From assembly GCA_024643485.1 (NCBI GenBank), contig JAHEMU010000117.1, positions 1-7,762 on the forward strand: DNA of 7,762 bases, read 5' to 3'. This DNA is from Cytophagales bacterium (GTDB lineage: Bacteria; Bacteroidota; Bacteroidia; Cytophagales; Cyclobacteriaceae). Position 1 is the first letter of the stretch. Each line of letters starts with the position of its first letter. This document shows, piece by piece, positions 1 to 7,728 of this stretch. Under the pieces are notes generated by a model. The model was not told the origin of the DNA. It saw only the letters and a list, made by a program, of their open reading frames with translations, and did not search any database. The position numbers and the translations under genes were made by a program.

Positions 1-1236
1 TCCAGAACAGAAATAATAAATGGCAGTGTATCGTCATCACACAGTATTACCATGAACTATATGCCTGAAAATAAGGGTGATTTCGAGTTAAAACCGTTTG
101 CTATTGAAATCAACGGCAAAAAAATAACCTCACCTGGTGTTAACATCAAGGTGGGTGATCCGGTTCAAACTGCAAGAAAAAGCCCATATCCCAATTTATA
201 TGATCATGATCCTTTCGACGATATGTATGGGAAAAAACAAGAGCCTGAATTTGTTGATGTTAAAGATGATGCGTTTTTAGCCCTTACCCCCTCAAAAAGT
301 GAAGTGTTTGTGGGAGAAGGACTTACCGTTGACTTATCATTTTACGTTTCGGACGACAACCGCGCAATTATGCAATTTTATGATTTAGGCAAACAACTTT
401 CTGAAATTTTAAAGGTACTCAAGCCGGGAAACTGCTGGGAAGAAAATTTTAATATCGAAAATATCAATGGTGAGCCCATTACCATTAACGGGAAAAATTT
501 CACCCAATATAAAATTTATGAGGCGGTGTTTTATCCATTTAATACTCAGCCGATTGAAATACCTTCCGTGGGGTTAGAGATGATAAAATATAAAATCGCA
601 AAAAACCCGAGTTTTTTCGGCACAAATCGCCAACAGGATTACAAAACATTTTACAGCAAAAAGAAAGAAATAAAAGTAAAACCGCTGCCTCCTCATCCTC
701 TTAAGGACATTGTTGCTGTGGGTGATTACAAACTTGACGAATCCTTAAATTTAGAATCGGTGGGTACGGGAGAAAGTTTCAAATACGACTTTACCATCTA
801 CGGTGAAGGGAATATTAGCGCGGTAGAAGGGCCTATCATGAATAAAACAAAAGAATTTGATTTCTATTCTCCCAATGTTTCCCAAAAAATCAACCGCCGG
901 AATAGAAAAGTAACCGGAAATAAAGTATTTAGTTACTTCGGTATTCCGAATGAACCCGGTGCATTTCATTTAGGCGATTATTTTAATTGGGTGTTTTTCA
1001 ATCCAAAATCTGGAGAATACGATACCTTATCCGCCAAATACAGCCTTGCTGTGCATGGAGAAAGTAGAAAAAATGAATCGATTCAAGCGACGGATCTCGG
1101 TTCTTTTTACGATAAAATTTCATTAGACAATAACACCCTAGAATCAGCAGATTCCTTATTTTGGGTAAAAATATTAGCAAATATATTTATACTTGCATCA
1201 ATAGTTATAACAGCCATTTTTGTATTTAAGAAATAG
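1..1236 (+). CDS. batD: BatD-like protein, 5' end outside window
   Basis: The reading frame is open from the first base, so the ATG at 52 is internal and the true start lies upstream. 411 residues are visible. The first visible stretch (an IINGSVSSSHSIT segment, then a PENKGDFELKPFAIEINGK segment) matches the end of the first beta-rich BatD domain, so roughly the signal peptide and 60-80 residues are missing. Two further beta-sandwich-like regions follow: one beginning near SEVFVGEGL and one in the LPPHPLKDIVAVGDYKL area. A single hydrophobic segment (about residues 389-408) and a short FKK tail end the protein, suggesting a periplasmic protein anchored at its C-terminus. Bat proteins were named for aerotolerance in Bacteroides and usually occur with batA, batB, batC and batE beside MoxR and DUF58 genes; their biochemical role is not settled. 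Here the next gene is aroC, not batE. The family call rests on recalled motif patterns, not a search. Confidence 0.85.
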   Translation, partial: SRTEIINGSVSSSHSITMNYMPENKGDFELKPFAIEINGKKITSPGVNIKVGDPVQTARKSPYPNLYDHDPFDDMYGKKQEPEFVDVKDDAFLALTPSKSEVFVGEGLTVDLSFYVSDDNRAIMQFYDLGKQLSEILKVLKPGNCWEENFNIENINGEPITINGKNFTQYKIYEAVFYPFNTQPIEIPSVGLEMIKYKIAKNPSFFGTNRQQDYKTFYSKKKEIKVKPLPPHPLKDIVAVGDYKLDESLNLESVGTGESFKYDFTIYGEGNISAVEGPIMNKTKEFDFYSPNVSQKINRRNRKVTGNKVFSYFGIPNEPGAFHLGDYFNWVFFNPKSGEYDTLSAKYSLAVHGESRKNESIQATDLGSFYDKISLDNNTLESADSLFWVKILANIFILASIVITAIFVFKK

Positions 1237-2318
1237 TGGGAAACAATTACGGAACGATATTTAAGATAAGCACCTTCGGAGAATCGCATGGGAAAGGATT
1301 GGGAGTAGTCATTGATGGCTGCCCACCTGGTATTGAATTAGATTTGGATTTCATTCATCATGAAATGCAGAGAAGAAAACCAGGCCAATCAAAAATCACT
1401 ACACAAAGAAAAGAGGAAGACGAAATCTCCATATTTAGCGGCGTATTTGAAGGTAAAACAACAGGTACTCCAATTGGGATTGTCATCCATAATACCGACC
1501 AAAAAAGTCAAGATTACAGTCATATTGCAGAAAAATTCAGACCCTCGCATGCCGATTTTACTTATCATACAAAATATGGTTTTAGAGATTATCGGGGAGG
1601 TGGAAGAAGCTCAGCTCGAGAAACTGCCGCGAGAGTTGCCGCTGGGGCCATTGCGAAATTGGTTCTAAAGAAACTAGGAATTCAAATTGAAGGGTGTGTT
1701 ACTCAAATAGGCGCTATCCAATGCCCTGATTTTCAAAAGTACGACCTAAGCAAGGCGGAAGAAAACATCGTAAGGTGTCCTGATCCTCAGATTGCTGAAA
1801 AAATGATTGACCTTGTTAAAGAGGTAAGGAAAGACGGTGATAGTATCGGTGGAGTTGTTTCTTGTGTGATTAAAAACTGCCCTGCAGGGCTTGGAGAGCC
1901 TGTTTTTGATAAATTTCATGCCGAATTAGGAAAAGCAATGCTCAGCATTAATGCCGCAAAAGGTTTTCAATACGGGAGTGGATTTTCAGGTGTGACCATG
2001 CGTGGGAGTGAACATAACGACTTATTGATAAAAAAAGGAAATAAGATTGGAACCAAAACCAATTATAGTGGAGGTATTCAAGGCGGCATTACTTCTGGCG
2101 AAGACATCTATTTCGATGTGGCCTTTAAACCAGTTGCAACGATTATGCGTGACCAACCAAGTATCGATATTCATGGAAATGAAGTTGTCGTTTCAGGGAA
2201 AGGACGACATGATCCTTGTGTGGTACCTAGAGCAGTACCGATTGTAGAAGCAATGGCTGCACTTGTCACTTTGGATTTTTATTTGAGAAACCAATCAACT
2301 AACTTGTCAATCGACTAA
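1236..2318 (+). CDS. aroC: Chorismate synthase
   Basis: This enzyme catalyses the last step of the shikimate pathway, removing phosphate from 5-enolpyruvylshikimate-3-phosphate to give chorismate. It needs reduced FMN and is cytosolic, normally a tetramer. The 360-residue length is normal. All three family signatures are visible: FGESHG at 14-19 with the conserved His18, GGGRSSARETAARVAAG at 121-137, and GRHDPCVVPRAVP at 323-335 with Arg324, His325 and Asp326. The RRKPGQS segment at 46-52 is also typical. The start is GTG, because no in-frame ATG occurs before the essential N-terminal signature. The GTG shares its first base with the TAG stop of batD (TAGTG), which implies translational coupling by reinitiation. 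No Shine-Dalgarno motif is seen. The symporter gene begins 13 bases downstream, so the two are probably co-transcribed. Confidence 0.97.
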   Translation: MGNNYGTIFKISTFGESHGKGLGVVIDGCPPGIELDLDFIHHEMQRRKPGQSKITTQRKEEDEISIFSGVFEGKTTGTPIGIVIHNTDQKSQDYSHIAEKFRPSHADFTYHTKYGFRDYRGGGRSSARETAARVAAGAIAKLVLKKLGIQIEGCVTQIGAIQCPDFQKYDLSKAEENIVRCPDPQIAEKMIDLVKEVRKDGDSIGGVVSCVIKNCPAGLGEPVFDKFHAELGKAMLSINAAKGFQYGSGFSGVTMRGSEHNDLLIKKGNKIGTKTNYSGGIQGGITSGEDIYFDVAFKPVATIMRDQPSIDIHGNEVVVSGKGRHDPCVVPRAVPIVEAMAALVTLDFYLRNQSTNLSID

Positions 2319-2331
2319 ACCAATCTGCTAA

Positions 2332-3741
2332 ATGAAAAAATTACCTATACATTTAAAAATCGTCATCGGACTTGTCCTAGGTATTATATGGGCCATTCTT
2401 TCCGCTTATTTAGGATGGAGTAACTTTAACATACAATGGATTAAGCCCTTCGGTACTATTTTCATTAATCTATTAAAGTTAATTGCAGTTCCTTTGGTTT
2501 TATTTAGCATAATCAGCGGTATTTCAAGCCTTGGAGATGCTAGCAGGTTAGGCCGAATGGGGATTAAAACACTGGCCGCATATCTTGTAACAACTTTCAT
2601 TGCGGTTGGGGTTGGTTTACTCGTAGTGAATGTAATTATGCCGGGTGACCGCATTGAAGAAGATCAAAAAATTTATAATAGAATTACCTACGAAATTTGG
2701 GCTGAATCTGAAGGCATTGAGGTAAAAGATAATAAATGTTTTTTGTGTGAAACTCAATATTCGGATCGAGTTGCTCAGATCAGAGAACAATTAAACAAAG
2801 AAGAATTAAGTGATGATGTTAGTTCTCGATTAGCCGTTGCTAAAAACAGAAAAAACGATGGCCCGATGCAATTCCTTGTTGATATGGTGCCCGATAATAT
2901 ATTCACGGCACTCAATGACAATGGATTAATGCTCCAAGTAATCTTCTTTGCCATTTTCTTTGGTGTTACCATATTGCTACTACCCATTGAAAAATCATCG
3001 GGGGTGCTCACCTTTGTCAATTCGGCTAATGAAGTCTTTTTAAAGATGGTGGACATTGTAATGAAAGGGGCTCCATTCTTTGTTTTTGCACTTCTCGCAG
3101 GAATAGTAAGTGAATTAGCAGGAAATAATCCTGGTAAAGTATTAGACGTTTTTAAAGCACTTGGATGGTATAGTTTTACGTTATTATTGGGCCTAGCGTT
3201 TATGATTTTCGCATTTTACCCAGTTGTAATCAATATTATAGCCAAAAAAATAGGATATAAAGGGTTCTTTAAACGATTTGGGGAAGCTCAATTATTGGCT
3301 TTTACAACTAGTTCTAGCGCCGCTACTTTACCTGTCACCATGGAATGCGTGACCAAAAATTTAAAAGTATCCCCTAAAACCGCCAATTTCGTTCTTCCTA
3401 TCGGAGCGACAGTGAATATGGATGGAACTAGTTTATACCAAGCGGTAGCAGTAATCTTTCTCGCTCAATTTCATTCGGTAGACTTAACGATTGGTCAGCA
3501 ATTCACTATTGTCCTCACCGCTACATTAGCCTCTATTGGCTCGGCTGCGGTTCCTAGTGCAGGATTAGTGATGATGATCCTAGTACTACAAAGTGTGGGA
3601 TTAAATCCAGCATGGATAGGGTTGATTATGGCAGTGGATCGCCCATTAGACATGTGTAGAACCGTCGTAAATGTTACAGGTGATGCAACCGTTGCCACCA
3701 TTGTTGCGCAATCGGAAGGTGAACTTGGAGACCCAGATTGA
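2332..3741 (+). CDS. Dicarboxylate/amino acid:cation symporter (DAACS/SDF family)
   Basis: Inner-membrane secondary transporter of the GltPh/GltP/DctA family, 469 residues. The transport core is complete: the HP1 tip TTSSSAATLP (325-334), the NMDGT motif of TM7 (362-366), the HP2 VPSAG loop (407-411) and the TM8 substrate motif with Asp436, Asp440, Arg443, Thr444 and Asn447. Known family biology equates Arg443 with GltPh Arg397, which binds the side-chain carboxylate. An acidic amino acid or C4-dicarboxylate is therefore the likely substrate, and the NMDGT motif favours Na+ or H+ coupling. TM1-3 lie at about 8-28, 41-63 and 79-103. A hydrophilic insertion of about 75 residues (106-180) separates TM3 from TM4 and carries a CxxC pair (Cys136, Cys139). 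By family topology this loop is periplasmic. The ATG start lies 13 bases after aroC. I give no gene symbol because glutamate and dicarboxylate members cannot be told apart by eye. Confidence 0.95.
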   Translation: MKKLPIHLKIVIGLVLGIIWAILSAYLGWSNFNIQWIKPFGTIFINLLKLIAVPLVLFSIISGISSLGDASRLGRMGIKTLAAYLVTTFIAVGVGLLVVNVIMPGDRIEEDQKIYNRITYEIWAESEGIEVKDNKCFLCETQYSDRVAQIREQLNKEELSDDVSSRLAVAKNRKNDGPMQFLVDMVPDNIFTALNDNGLMLQVIFFAIFFGVTILLLPIEKSSGVLTFVNSANEVFLKMVDIVMKGAPFFVFALLAGIVSELAGNNPGKVLDVFKALGWYSFTLLLGLAFMIFAFYPVVINIIAKKIGYKGFFKRFGEAQLLAFTTSSSAATLPVTMECVTKNLKVSPKTANFVLPIGATVNMDGTSLYQAVAVIFLAQFHSVDLTIGQQFTIVLTATLASIGSAAVPSAGLVMMILVLQSVGLNPAWIGLIMAVDRPLDMCRTVVNVTGDATVATIVAQSEGELGDPD

Positions 3742-3770
3742 CGATAAACGAAGAACTTATCTTATATTTG
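3738..3770 (+). promoter_or_regulatory. Bacteroidota-type promoter for nfu
   Basis: TATATTTG at 3763-3770 fits the phylum -7 consensus TAnnTTTG exactly. A TTG at 3738-3740, overlapping the symporter stop codon, can serve as the -33 box with 22 bases between the two. Transcription would start near 3776-3778, giving a leader of about 20 bases rich in A before the ATG at 3799. The fit to consensus is direct; activity is inferred. Confidence 0.65.
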
Positions 3771-3798
3771 CATCGTTATTAAAAAAAACTAGTATCAA

Positions 3799-4368
3799 AT
3801 GGAAGCGCCAGCAATTAATCTATATATTGAGTCCAACCCAAATCCTAATTCTTTAAAATTTGTGACCGGCTTTATGCTCGTAGCAGATGGTCAGAGTTTT
3901 GATTTTCCCGATGTGGCAAGTGCCGGATCTTCGCCCTTGGCAAGAGAACTATTCGCATTTGATTTTGTTGACCGCGTTTTTTTTATGAGCAATTTTATAA
4001 CGGTTACTAAAAATAATTCAGTTGAATGGATTGAAGTACGTGATAAAATCAGGGATTGTATTAAAAATTACCTAGAAGTTTCACGAAATCTATTTGATGA
4101 AACGGTGGTGGAAGATTTAGATGTTTCCAACGAATCTGAAGTGATTTTACGTATAAAAGATATTTTGGATGAGTATGTAAAACCTGCCGTTGAACAGGAT
4201 GGTGGTGCAATAGTGTTTCAAGATTTTCAGGAAGGAACAGTTACTGTTGCCCTTCAAGGGTCATGTAATGGCTGTCCATCTTCAACCATTACCCTAAAAG
4301 CTGGAATTGAAAACATCCTAACATCAATGGTTCCCGAAGTAAAAAAAGTGGAAGCGGTAGGACAGTAA
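3799..4368 (+). CDS. Nfu-type Fe-S cluster scaffold/carrier protein
   Basis: This 189-residue cytosolic protein has the two-domain layout of Nfu proteins. The N-terminal Nfu_N domain (about 6-95) opens with the typical ESNPNPNSLKFV stretch. The C-terminal NifU-like domain (about 113-187) holds the motif GSCNGCPSSTITLK, with Cys156 and Cys159. In known family members two such CxxC motifs from a dimer hold a 4Fe-4S cluster and pass it to target enzymes. No IscU-like domain is present, so this is a carrier and not a full nitrogen-fixation NifU. The ATG at 3799 is chosen because the MEAPAINLYIESNPNP start matches family N-termini and because a good promoter lies just upstream. It probably begins a new transcription unit that may read on into nnr, 46 bases downstream. 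RlmD, encoded two genes later, is a plausible client because it has an Fe-S cysteine set. Confidence 0.95.
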   Translation: MEAPAINLYIESNPNPNSLKFVTGFMLVADGQSFDFPDVASAGSSPLARELFAFDFVDRVFFMSNFITVTKNNSVEWIEVRDKIRDCIKNYLEVSRNLFDETVVEDLDVSNESEVILRIKDILDEYVKPAVEQDGGAIVFQDFQEGTVTVALQGSCNGCPSSTITLKAGIENILTSMVPEVKKVEAVGQ

Positions 4369-4414
4369 TTTCCTCATTTGATAACCCTTTAGTAACTTGA
4401 TGAAAAGATAAGCG

Positions 4415-5902
4415 ATGAAAGTCTTTTCTTCTCAACAAATCCGCCAAGCCGATGCTTATACCATCGAGCATGAACCTATATCTTCTATCAATTTAATGGA
4501 AAGAGCCAGTAAATCCTTTGTCGATTTATTCCTCTCCCTCATAAAAAAGAAAATTCCGATTACTATAATTGCTGGAACCGGTAACAACGGGGGCGATGCC
4601 CTTGCCATTGCCAGAATCCTACACGACAACGATTATCCAATACAATTATTTTTACTTCAGGCTGCGAAATTTTCTGATGACTACCTCATTAACCTAAAAA
4701 GACTTCCTCGATCGATAAAAAAAACTAAAATCGAACAAGAAGTACCTGAATTTTTCCCCGGTACAATTATCATTGATGGGCTATTTGGTTCTGGATTAAA
4801 TAGAGAAGTGACTGGTATTGCTGCGGAAGTAATTCAAAAAATAAATTCAAGTAAATCTGAGGTTTTTGCGATTGATATCCCCTCCGGAATGCTGAGCGAT
4901 GGCCCTTCATTCGGCTCTGTTGTTCAAGCAGATTACACCATCACCTTTCAAGCACCTAAATTAGGCTTTTTAATGCCTGAAAATGAGAAATATGTGGGGC
5001 AATGGAAGGTAGCAGAAATTGGTCTAGACGAGAAGTATTTATCGTCCCTATCAACACCATATCATTTATCCACTGAACCTGAAATAGACCAATTCTTTCC
5101 AAAAAGAAAACGATTTAGTCATAAAGGGGAATTTGGACATGCTTTAATCGCTGGAGGGAGCCTTGGGAAAATGGGTGCGGTTATTCTCGCATGTAAATCA
5201 GCACTTCGAACGGGTGCCGGATTGGTTTCTGCTCGAGTGCCAGGACATGGCAATGAAATTATTCAGTCGGCATTTCCAGAAGCCATGTCGATTCCTGATA
5301 AAAACATCAATCATTTAGAACACCCAATCGATGCTTCCTTATTTAAATCGATTGGAATCGGTCCCGGAATGGGAGTCGAAGCGCCAACCGTACAATTCAT
5401 GAAGAAAATGCTGGAAAATACAAACCAGTTATTGGTACTGGACGCCGATGCCCTGAATATTTTATCCGAGAATCGCGAATTGTTTCATTTGATTTCAAAG
5501 CGAGCGATACTTACGCCTCATCCCGGTGAATTTAAACGACTCTTTGGTAGTACTAACAATGATTTTGAACGGTTAGCGTTGCTCCGTTCATCGGCCATTA
5601 AATATCAAGTTGTCATCGTTTTAAAAGGTGCTTTTTCTGCTATCGCAGGACCTGACGGAGTTGTCTATTTTAATACGACCGGAAATTCAGGGATGTCAAC
5701 TGCGGGAAGTGGTGATGTTTTAACTGGAATCATCACAGCACTTTTAGCACTTGGAATCCCCCTTTTAGAGTCGGCGCGATTAGGGGTTTACCTACATGGT
5801 AAATCCGGTGATTTTGCAAAGATTGAAAAAGGTGAATGGAGCATGATCGCTGGGGATTTGATCGAATACCTCCCCCTTGCCATCAAGCAACTTACTAAAT
5901 AG
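4415..5902 (+). CDS. nnr: Bifunctional NAD(P)HX epimerase / ADP-dependent NAD(P)HX dehydratase
   Basis: This is a metabolite-repair enzyme. The N-terminal YjeF_N domain interconverts the R and S forms of hydrated NAD(P)H; the C-terminal ribokinase-like domain dehydrates the S form back to NAD(P)H using ADP (ATP in eukaryotes). Residues 1-215 show the epimerase motifs GTGNNGGD (54-61), DGLFGSGL (121-128), IDIPSG (153-158) and an APKLGF segment (180-185). Residues 230-495 show the dehydratase motifs HKGEFGHALIAGG (236-248), GIGPGMG (314-320), LDADALN (342-348), TPHPGE (367-372) and the active-site stretch NSGMSTAGSGDVLTG (424-438), in which Asp434 is the expected catalytic residue. Both halves look intact and the 495-residue length is normal. 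The ATG start gives the usual MKVFSSQQIRQAD N-terminus. No convincing promoter is seen in the 46-base gap before it, so co-transcription with nfu is likely. Confidence 0.96.
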   Translation: MKVFSSQQIRQADAYTIEHEPISSINLMERASKSFVDLFLSLIKKKIPITIIAGTGNNGGDALAIARILHDNDYPIQLFLLQAAKFSDDYLINLKRLPRSIKKTKIEQEVPEFFPGTIIIDGLFGSGLNREVTGIAAEVIQKINSSKSEVFAIDIPSGMLSDGPSFGSVVQADYTITFQAPKLGFLMPENEKYVGQWKVAEIGLDEKYLSSLSTPYHLSTEPEIDQFFPKRKRFSHKGEFGHALIAGGSLGKMGAVILACKSALRTGAGLVSARVPGHGNEIIQSAFPEAMSIPDKNINHLEHPIDASLFKSIGIGPGMGVEAPTVQFMKKMLENTNQLLVLDADALNILSENRELFHLISKRAILTPHPGEFKRLFGSTNNDFERLALLRSSAIKYQVVIVLKGAFSAIAGPDGVVYFNTTGNSGMSTAGSGDVLTGIITALLALGIPLLESARLGVYLHGKSGDFAKIEKGEWSMIAGDLIEYLPLAIKQLTK

Positions 5903-5919
5903 ACATAATTAAAAGGAAT

Positions 5920-5955
5920 TTGATTATTTTAATTTTCCGCATTGGCCGTATATTG
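5920..5955 (+). promoter_or_regulatory. Weak candidate promoter for rlmD
   Basis: TATATTG at 5949-5955, followed by C, resembles the nfu -7 box but lacks one T of the TAnnTTTG consensus. The best upstream TTG (5920-5922) leaves 26 bases, longer than usual. The 101-base gap after nnr makes a promoter plausible, yet the match is imperfect. If it is used, transcription would start near 5960, at the edge of the hairpin. Confidence 0.3.
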
Positions 5956-5959
5956 CAGC

Positions 5960-5989
5960 TTTAAATACCCAACCCAAGGTTGGTTTAAA
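5960..5989 (+). promoter_or_regulatory. Hairpin-forming inverted repeat in rlmD leader
   Basis: CCAACC (5969-5974) and GGTTGG (5978-5983) form a perfect six-base stem around a CAA loop. TTTAAA at 5960-5965 and again at 5984-5989 can extend the stem by six pairs, with a three-base TAC bulge on the left arm. The repeat ends 14 bases before the rlmD GTG. The right arm is followed by AAAC-type sequence and no run of T, so it is a poor intrinsic terminator for nnr. It may be an operator, an mRNA 5' structure or a weak terminator; the symmetry is seen and the role is unknown. Confidence 0.45.
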
Positions 5990-6003
5990 CAGAAAGAATT
6001 CCC

Positions 6004-7422
6004 GTGAAACCAAAAAACGTCATCCCCTTAGTCGAAATCATCGATATGTCATCCACAGGTAAGGCTGTTGCTCGCATTGATGGTAAAGTATTATTTGTTG
6101 ATAATGCGATACCTGGTGACATCATTGACGTACGAATAAAAAAAAATAAAAAAGCCTTTATGGAAGGCTATCCCGTGCACTTCCATCAGCGTTCGTCATC
6201 TATTATTGAACCTCCTTGTGATTATTTCGGAACATGCGGAGGGTGTAAATGGCAGAATATTGACTATCAGTCACAAATAAAATTTAAAGAGAAGCAAGTA
6301 TTTGAAAACTTTACACGAATCGGGAAAGTGGAAGTTGGAGAAATGCTACCTATCATGAGTGCACCTGAAATTTACCACTTCAGGAATAAATTGGAATTCA
6401 CTTTTTCCAATATGAAATGGCTAACACGGGATGAAATAGATTCAGGGGAGGAAATCAGCAGAAATGGACTTGGTTTCCATATACCGGGACAATTCGATAA
6501 AATTTTAGATATCTTCAATTGCCATTTGCAGCCTTCACCTTCAAATGAAATTAGAAATTTTATTCGTGATTATGCGTTAGAGAATGGGCTGACCTTTTAT
6601 GATATTAAATTCAACCGAGGGTTATTGCGCAATTTGGTGGTTCGGACTACCAACGACCAACAAGTGATGGTCATTTTACAAGTAGCCCAGCCTGAAACTA
6701 AAACCATTCACGATTTACTAACTGCACTTTTAAATCATATTCCGGCTATTACTTCTTGTTTTTATATCGTGAATGAAAAAAAGAATGATAGCTATTACGA
6801 TCAAGATCCCATTCACTTTTTTGGTGATAAATTTCTAACTGAACAAATGAAATCTCCATATAACGGAGAGACCATTCAGTTCCAAGTAGGGCCGAAATCG
6901 TTTTATCAAACCAACGCACATCAAGCGGAAAATCTATATCATTTAGCATGGGAATGGGCCGACATTCAGCCGACAGACCTTGTTTACGACTTATATACAG
7001 GAACAGGCACGATTGCTAACTATGTTGCGAAGGGTGCTAGAGAGGTGGTAGGAATAGAATATGTTGAAGAAGCGGTAGAAGATGCTCGCAAAAACGCAGA
7101 ACTTAACGGGAATAAGCATCTACACTTTTACAGTGGAGATATGAAAGACTTATTAACACCCTCTCTTTTTGACAAACATGGAAAACCCGACATCATCATC
7201 ACCGATCCTCCGCGTGCGGGGATGCATGAAGATGTGGTCAAACGAATTTTAGAAGCAGCGCCACAAAAAATAGTTTACGTAAGTTGCAATCCTGCAACAC
7301 AAGCCAGGGATATAGAACTACTAAGTGAAAAATACGTGGTAAATAAAGTAAAGCCTGTTGATATGTTTCCTCACACGCCCCATGTAGAGAACGTAGCTTT
7401 GCTCACTTTGAAAAACAATTAA
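6004..7422 (+). CDS. rlmD: 23S rRNA (uracil-5-)-methyltransferase, RumA/RlmD type
   Basis: SAM-dependent enzyme that makes 5-methyluridine in 23S rRNA (U1939 in E. coli numbering for RlmD). A TRAM RNA-binding domain occupies about residues 1-60. Cys72, Cys78 and Cys81 (CDYFGTCGGC), with Cys173, form the expected 4Fe-4S site. The methyltransferase fold holds SFYQTN (299-304), the SAM-binding loop DLYTGTGTIA (329-338), DPPRAG (401-406), the catalytic Cys428 in YVSCNPATQARD and the C-terminal MFPHTPHVE (454-462). The length of 472 is normal. The GTG at 6004 is chosen because an in-frame TAA occurs at 5986 and the first ATG (6046) would remove the first strand of the TRAM domain. AGAAAG at 5991-5996 could act as a weak ribosome site. 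Family members differ in target base (U747, U1939 or both), and the sequence alone does not settle which; the symbol follows the nearest family type. Confidence 0.94.
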   Translation: MKPKNVIPLVEIIDMSSTGKAVARIDGKVLFVDNAIPGDIIDVRIKKNKKAFMEGYPVHFHQRSSSIIEPPCDYFGTCGGCKWQNIDYQSQIKFKEKQVFENFTRIGKVEVGEMLPIMSAPEIYHFRNKLEFTFSNMKWLTRDEIDSGEEISRNGLGFHIPGQFDKILDIFNCHLQPSPSNEIRNFIRDYALENGLTFYDIKFNRGLLRNLVVRTTNDQQVMVILQVAQPETKTIHDLLTALLNHIPAITSCFYIVNEKKNDSYYDQDPIHFFGDKFLTEQMKSPYNGETIQFQVGPKSFYQTNAHQAENLYHLAWEWADIQPTDLVYDLYTGTGTIANYVAKGAREVVGIEYVEEAVEDARKNAELNGNKHLHFYSGDMKDLLTPSLFDKHGKPDIIITDPPRAGMHEDVVKRILEAAPQKIVYVSCNPATQARDIELLSEKYVVNKVKPVDMFPHTPHVENVALLTLKNN

Positions 7423-7728
7423 ATGCCTAATTGGAAAAAATGGTTACGATTTCCTCCCGAAGCGCTCTTTTGGTTCCTCGCTTTAGGAGCTTTGGCATCA
7501 AGTAACCCAGAGGCAGACGTGCATTATACGGTATGCCCTGTGGCATTAATGGGATTTGAATTTTGTCCAGGATGTGGACTTGGCAGGTCCATTTCGGCAA
7601 TATTTCACGGAAATTTGATGCTATCTTGGGAATTTCATTGGTTTGGTGGCCCCGCATTAGTGATTATTCTATATAGATTTTATATATTGACACGTAAATA
7701 TTATCAATCAGTATGGCAAGAGCAATAG
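7423..7728 (+). CDS. DUF2752 small membrane protein
   Basis: This 101-residue protein of unknown function has the DUF2752 hallmark: a Cys-Pro (Cys38), then nine residues later the CPGCGLGRS motif with Cys48 and Cys51. Hydrophobic segments at about 12-28 and 73-90 suggest two membrane spans, with the cysteine motif between them or at the membrane surface. The three cysteines could bind a metal or form a disulfide, but I know of no established activity. Its ATG directly follows the rlmD stop (TAAATG), and its 3' end overlaps the next gene by 16 bases, so it is translationally linked on both sides. In Bacteroidota such genes are often found beside TM2-domain genes, which matches what follows; that is recalled knowledge and was not tested here. 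Confidence 0.88.
   Translation: MPNWKKWLRFPPEALFWFLALGALASSNPEADVHYTVCPVALMGFEFCPGCGLGRSISAIFHGNLMLSWEFHWFGGPALVIILYRFYILTRKYYQSVWQEQ

Noticed and set aside
52..54. ATG at 52 as the start of the first gene
   Set aside because: The frame is open back to base 1, and the upstream codons encode residues that fit the end of a BatD first domain, so this methionine is internal.
1360..1668. A 102-codon open frame on the + strand inside aroC
   Set aside because: It overlaps fully with a clear chorismate synthase in another frame and its translation shows no recognisable motif; it is a shadow frame.
2775..3056. A 93-codon open frame on the - strand inside the symporter gene
   Set aside because: It lies antisense to an intact, motif-rich gene and has no sign of its own promoter or domain. 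The other antisense frames (for example 751-969, 2406-2654 and 7427-7657) are rejected for the same reason.
3743..3777. Possible terminator after the symporter gene (GATAA/TTATC or AACGA/TCGTT arms)
   Set aside because: Each stem is only five AT-rich or mixed pairs with a loop of 9 or 21 bases, the two are mutually exclusive, and the region overlaps a better promoter match. The A-run that follows is the wrong base for a + strand terminator.
4378..4399. Possible promoter before nnr (TTG at 4378-4380, TAACTTG at 4393-4399)
   Set aside because: The -7 match lacks one T and the spacing is only 12 bases, too short for the phylum consensus.
5969..5983. Hairpin before rlmD read as an intrinsic terminator of nnr
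   Set aside because: The stem is short and is followed by TTTAAAC instead of a T-run, and it lies nearly 70 bases after the nnr stop, next to the rlmD start.
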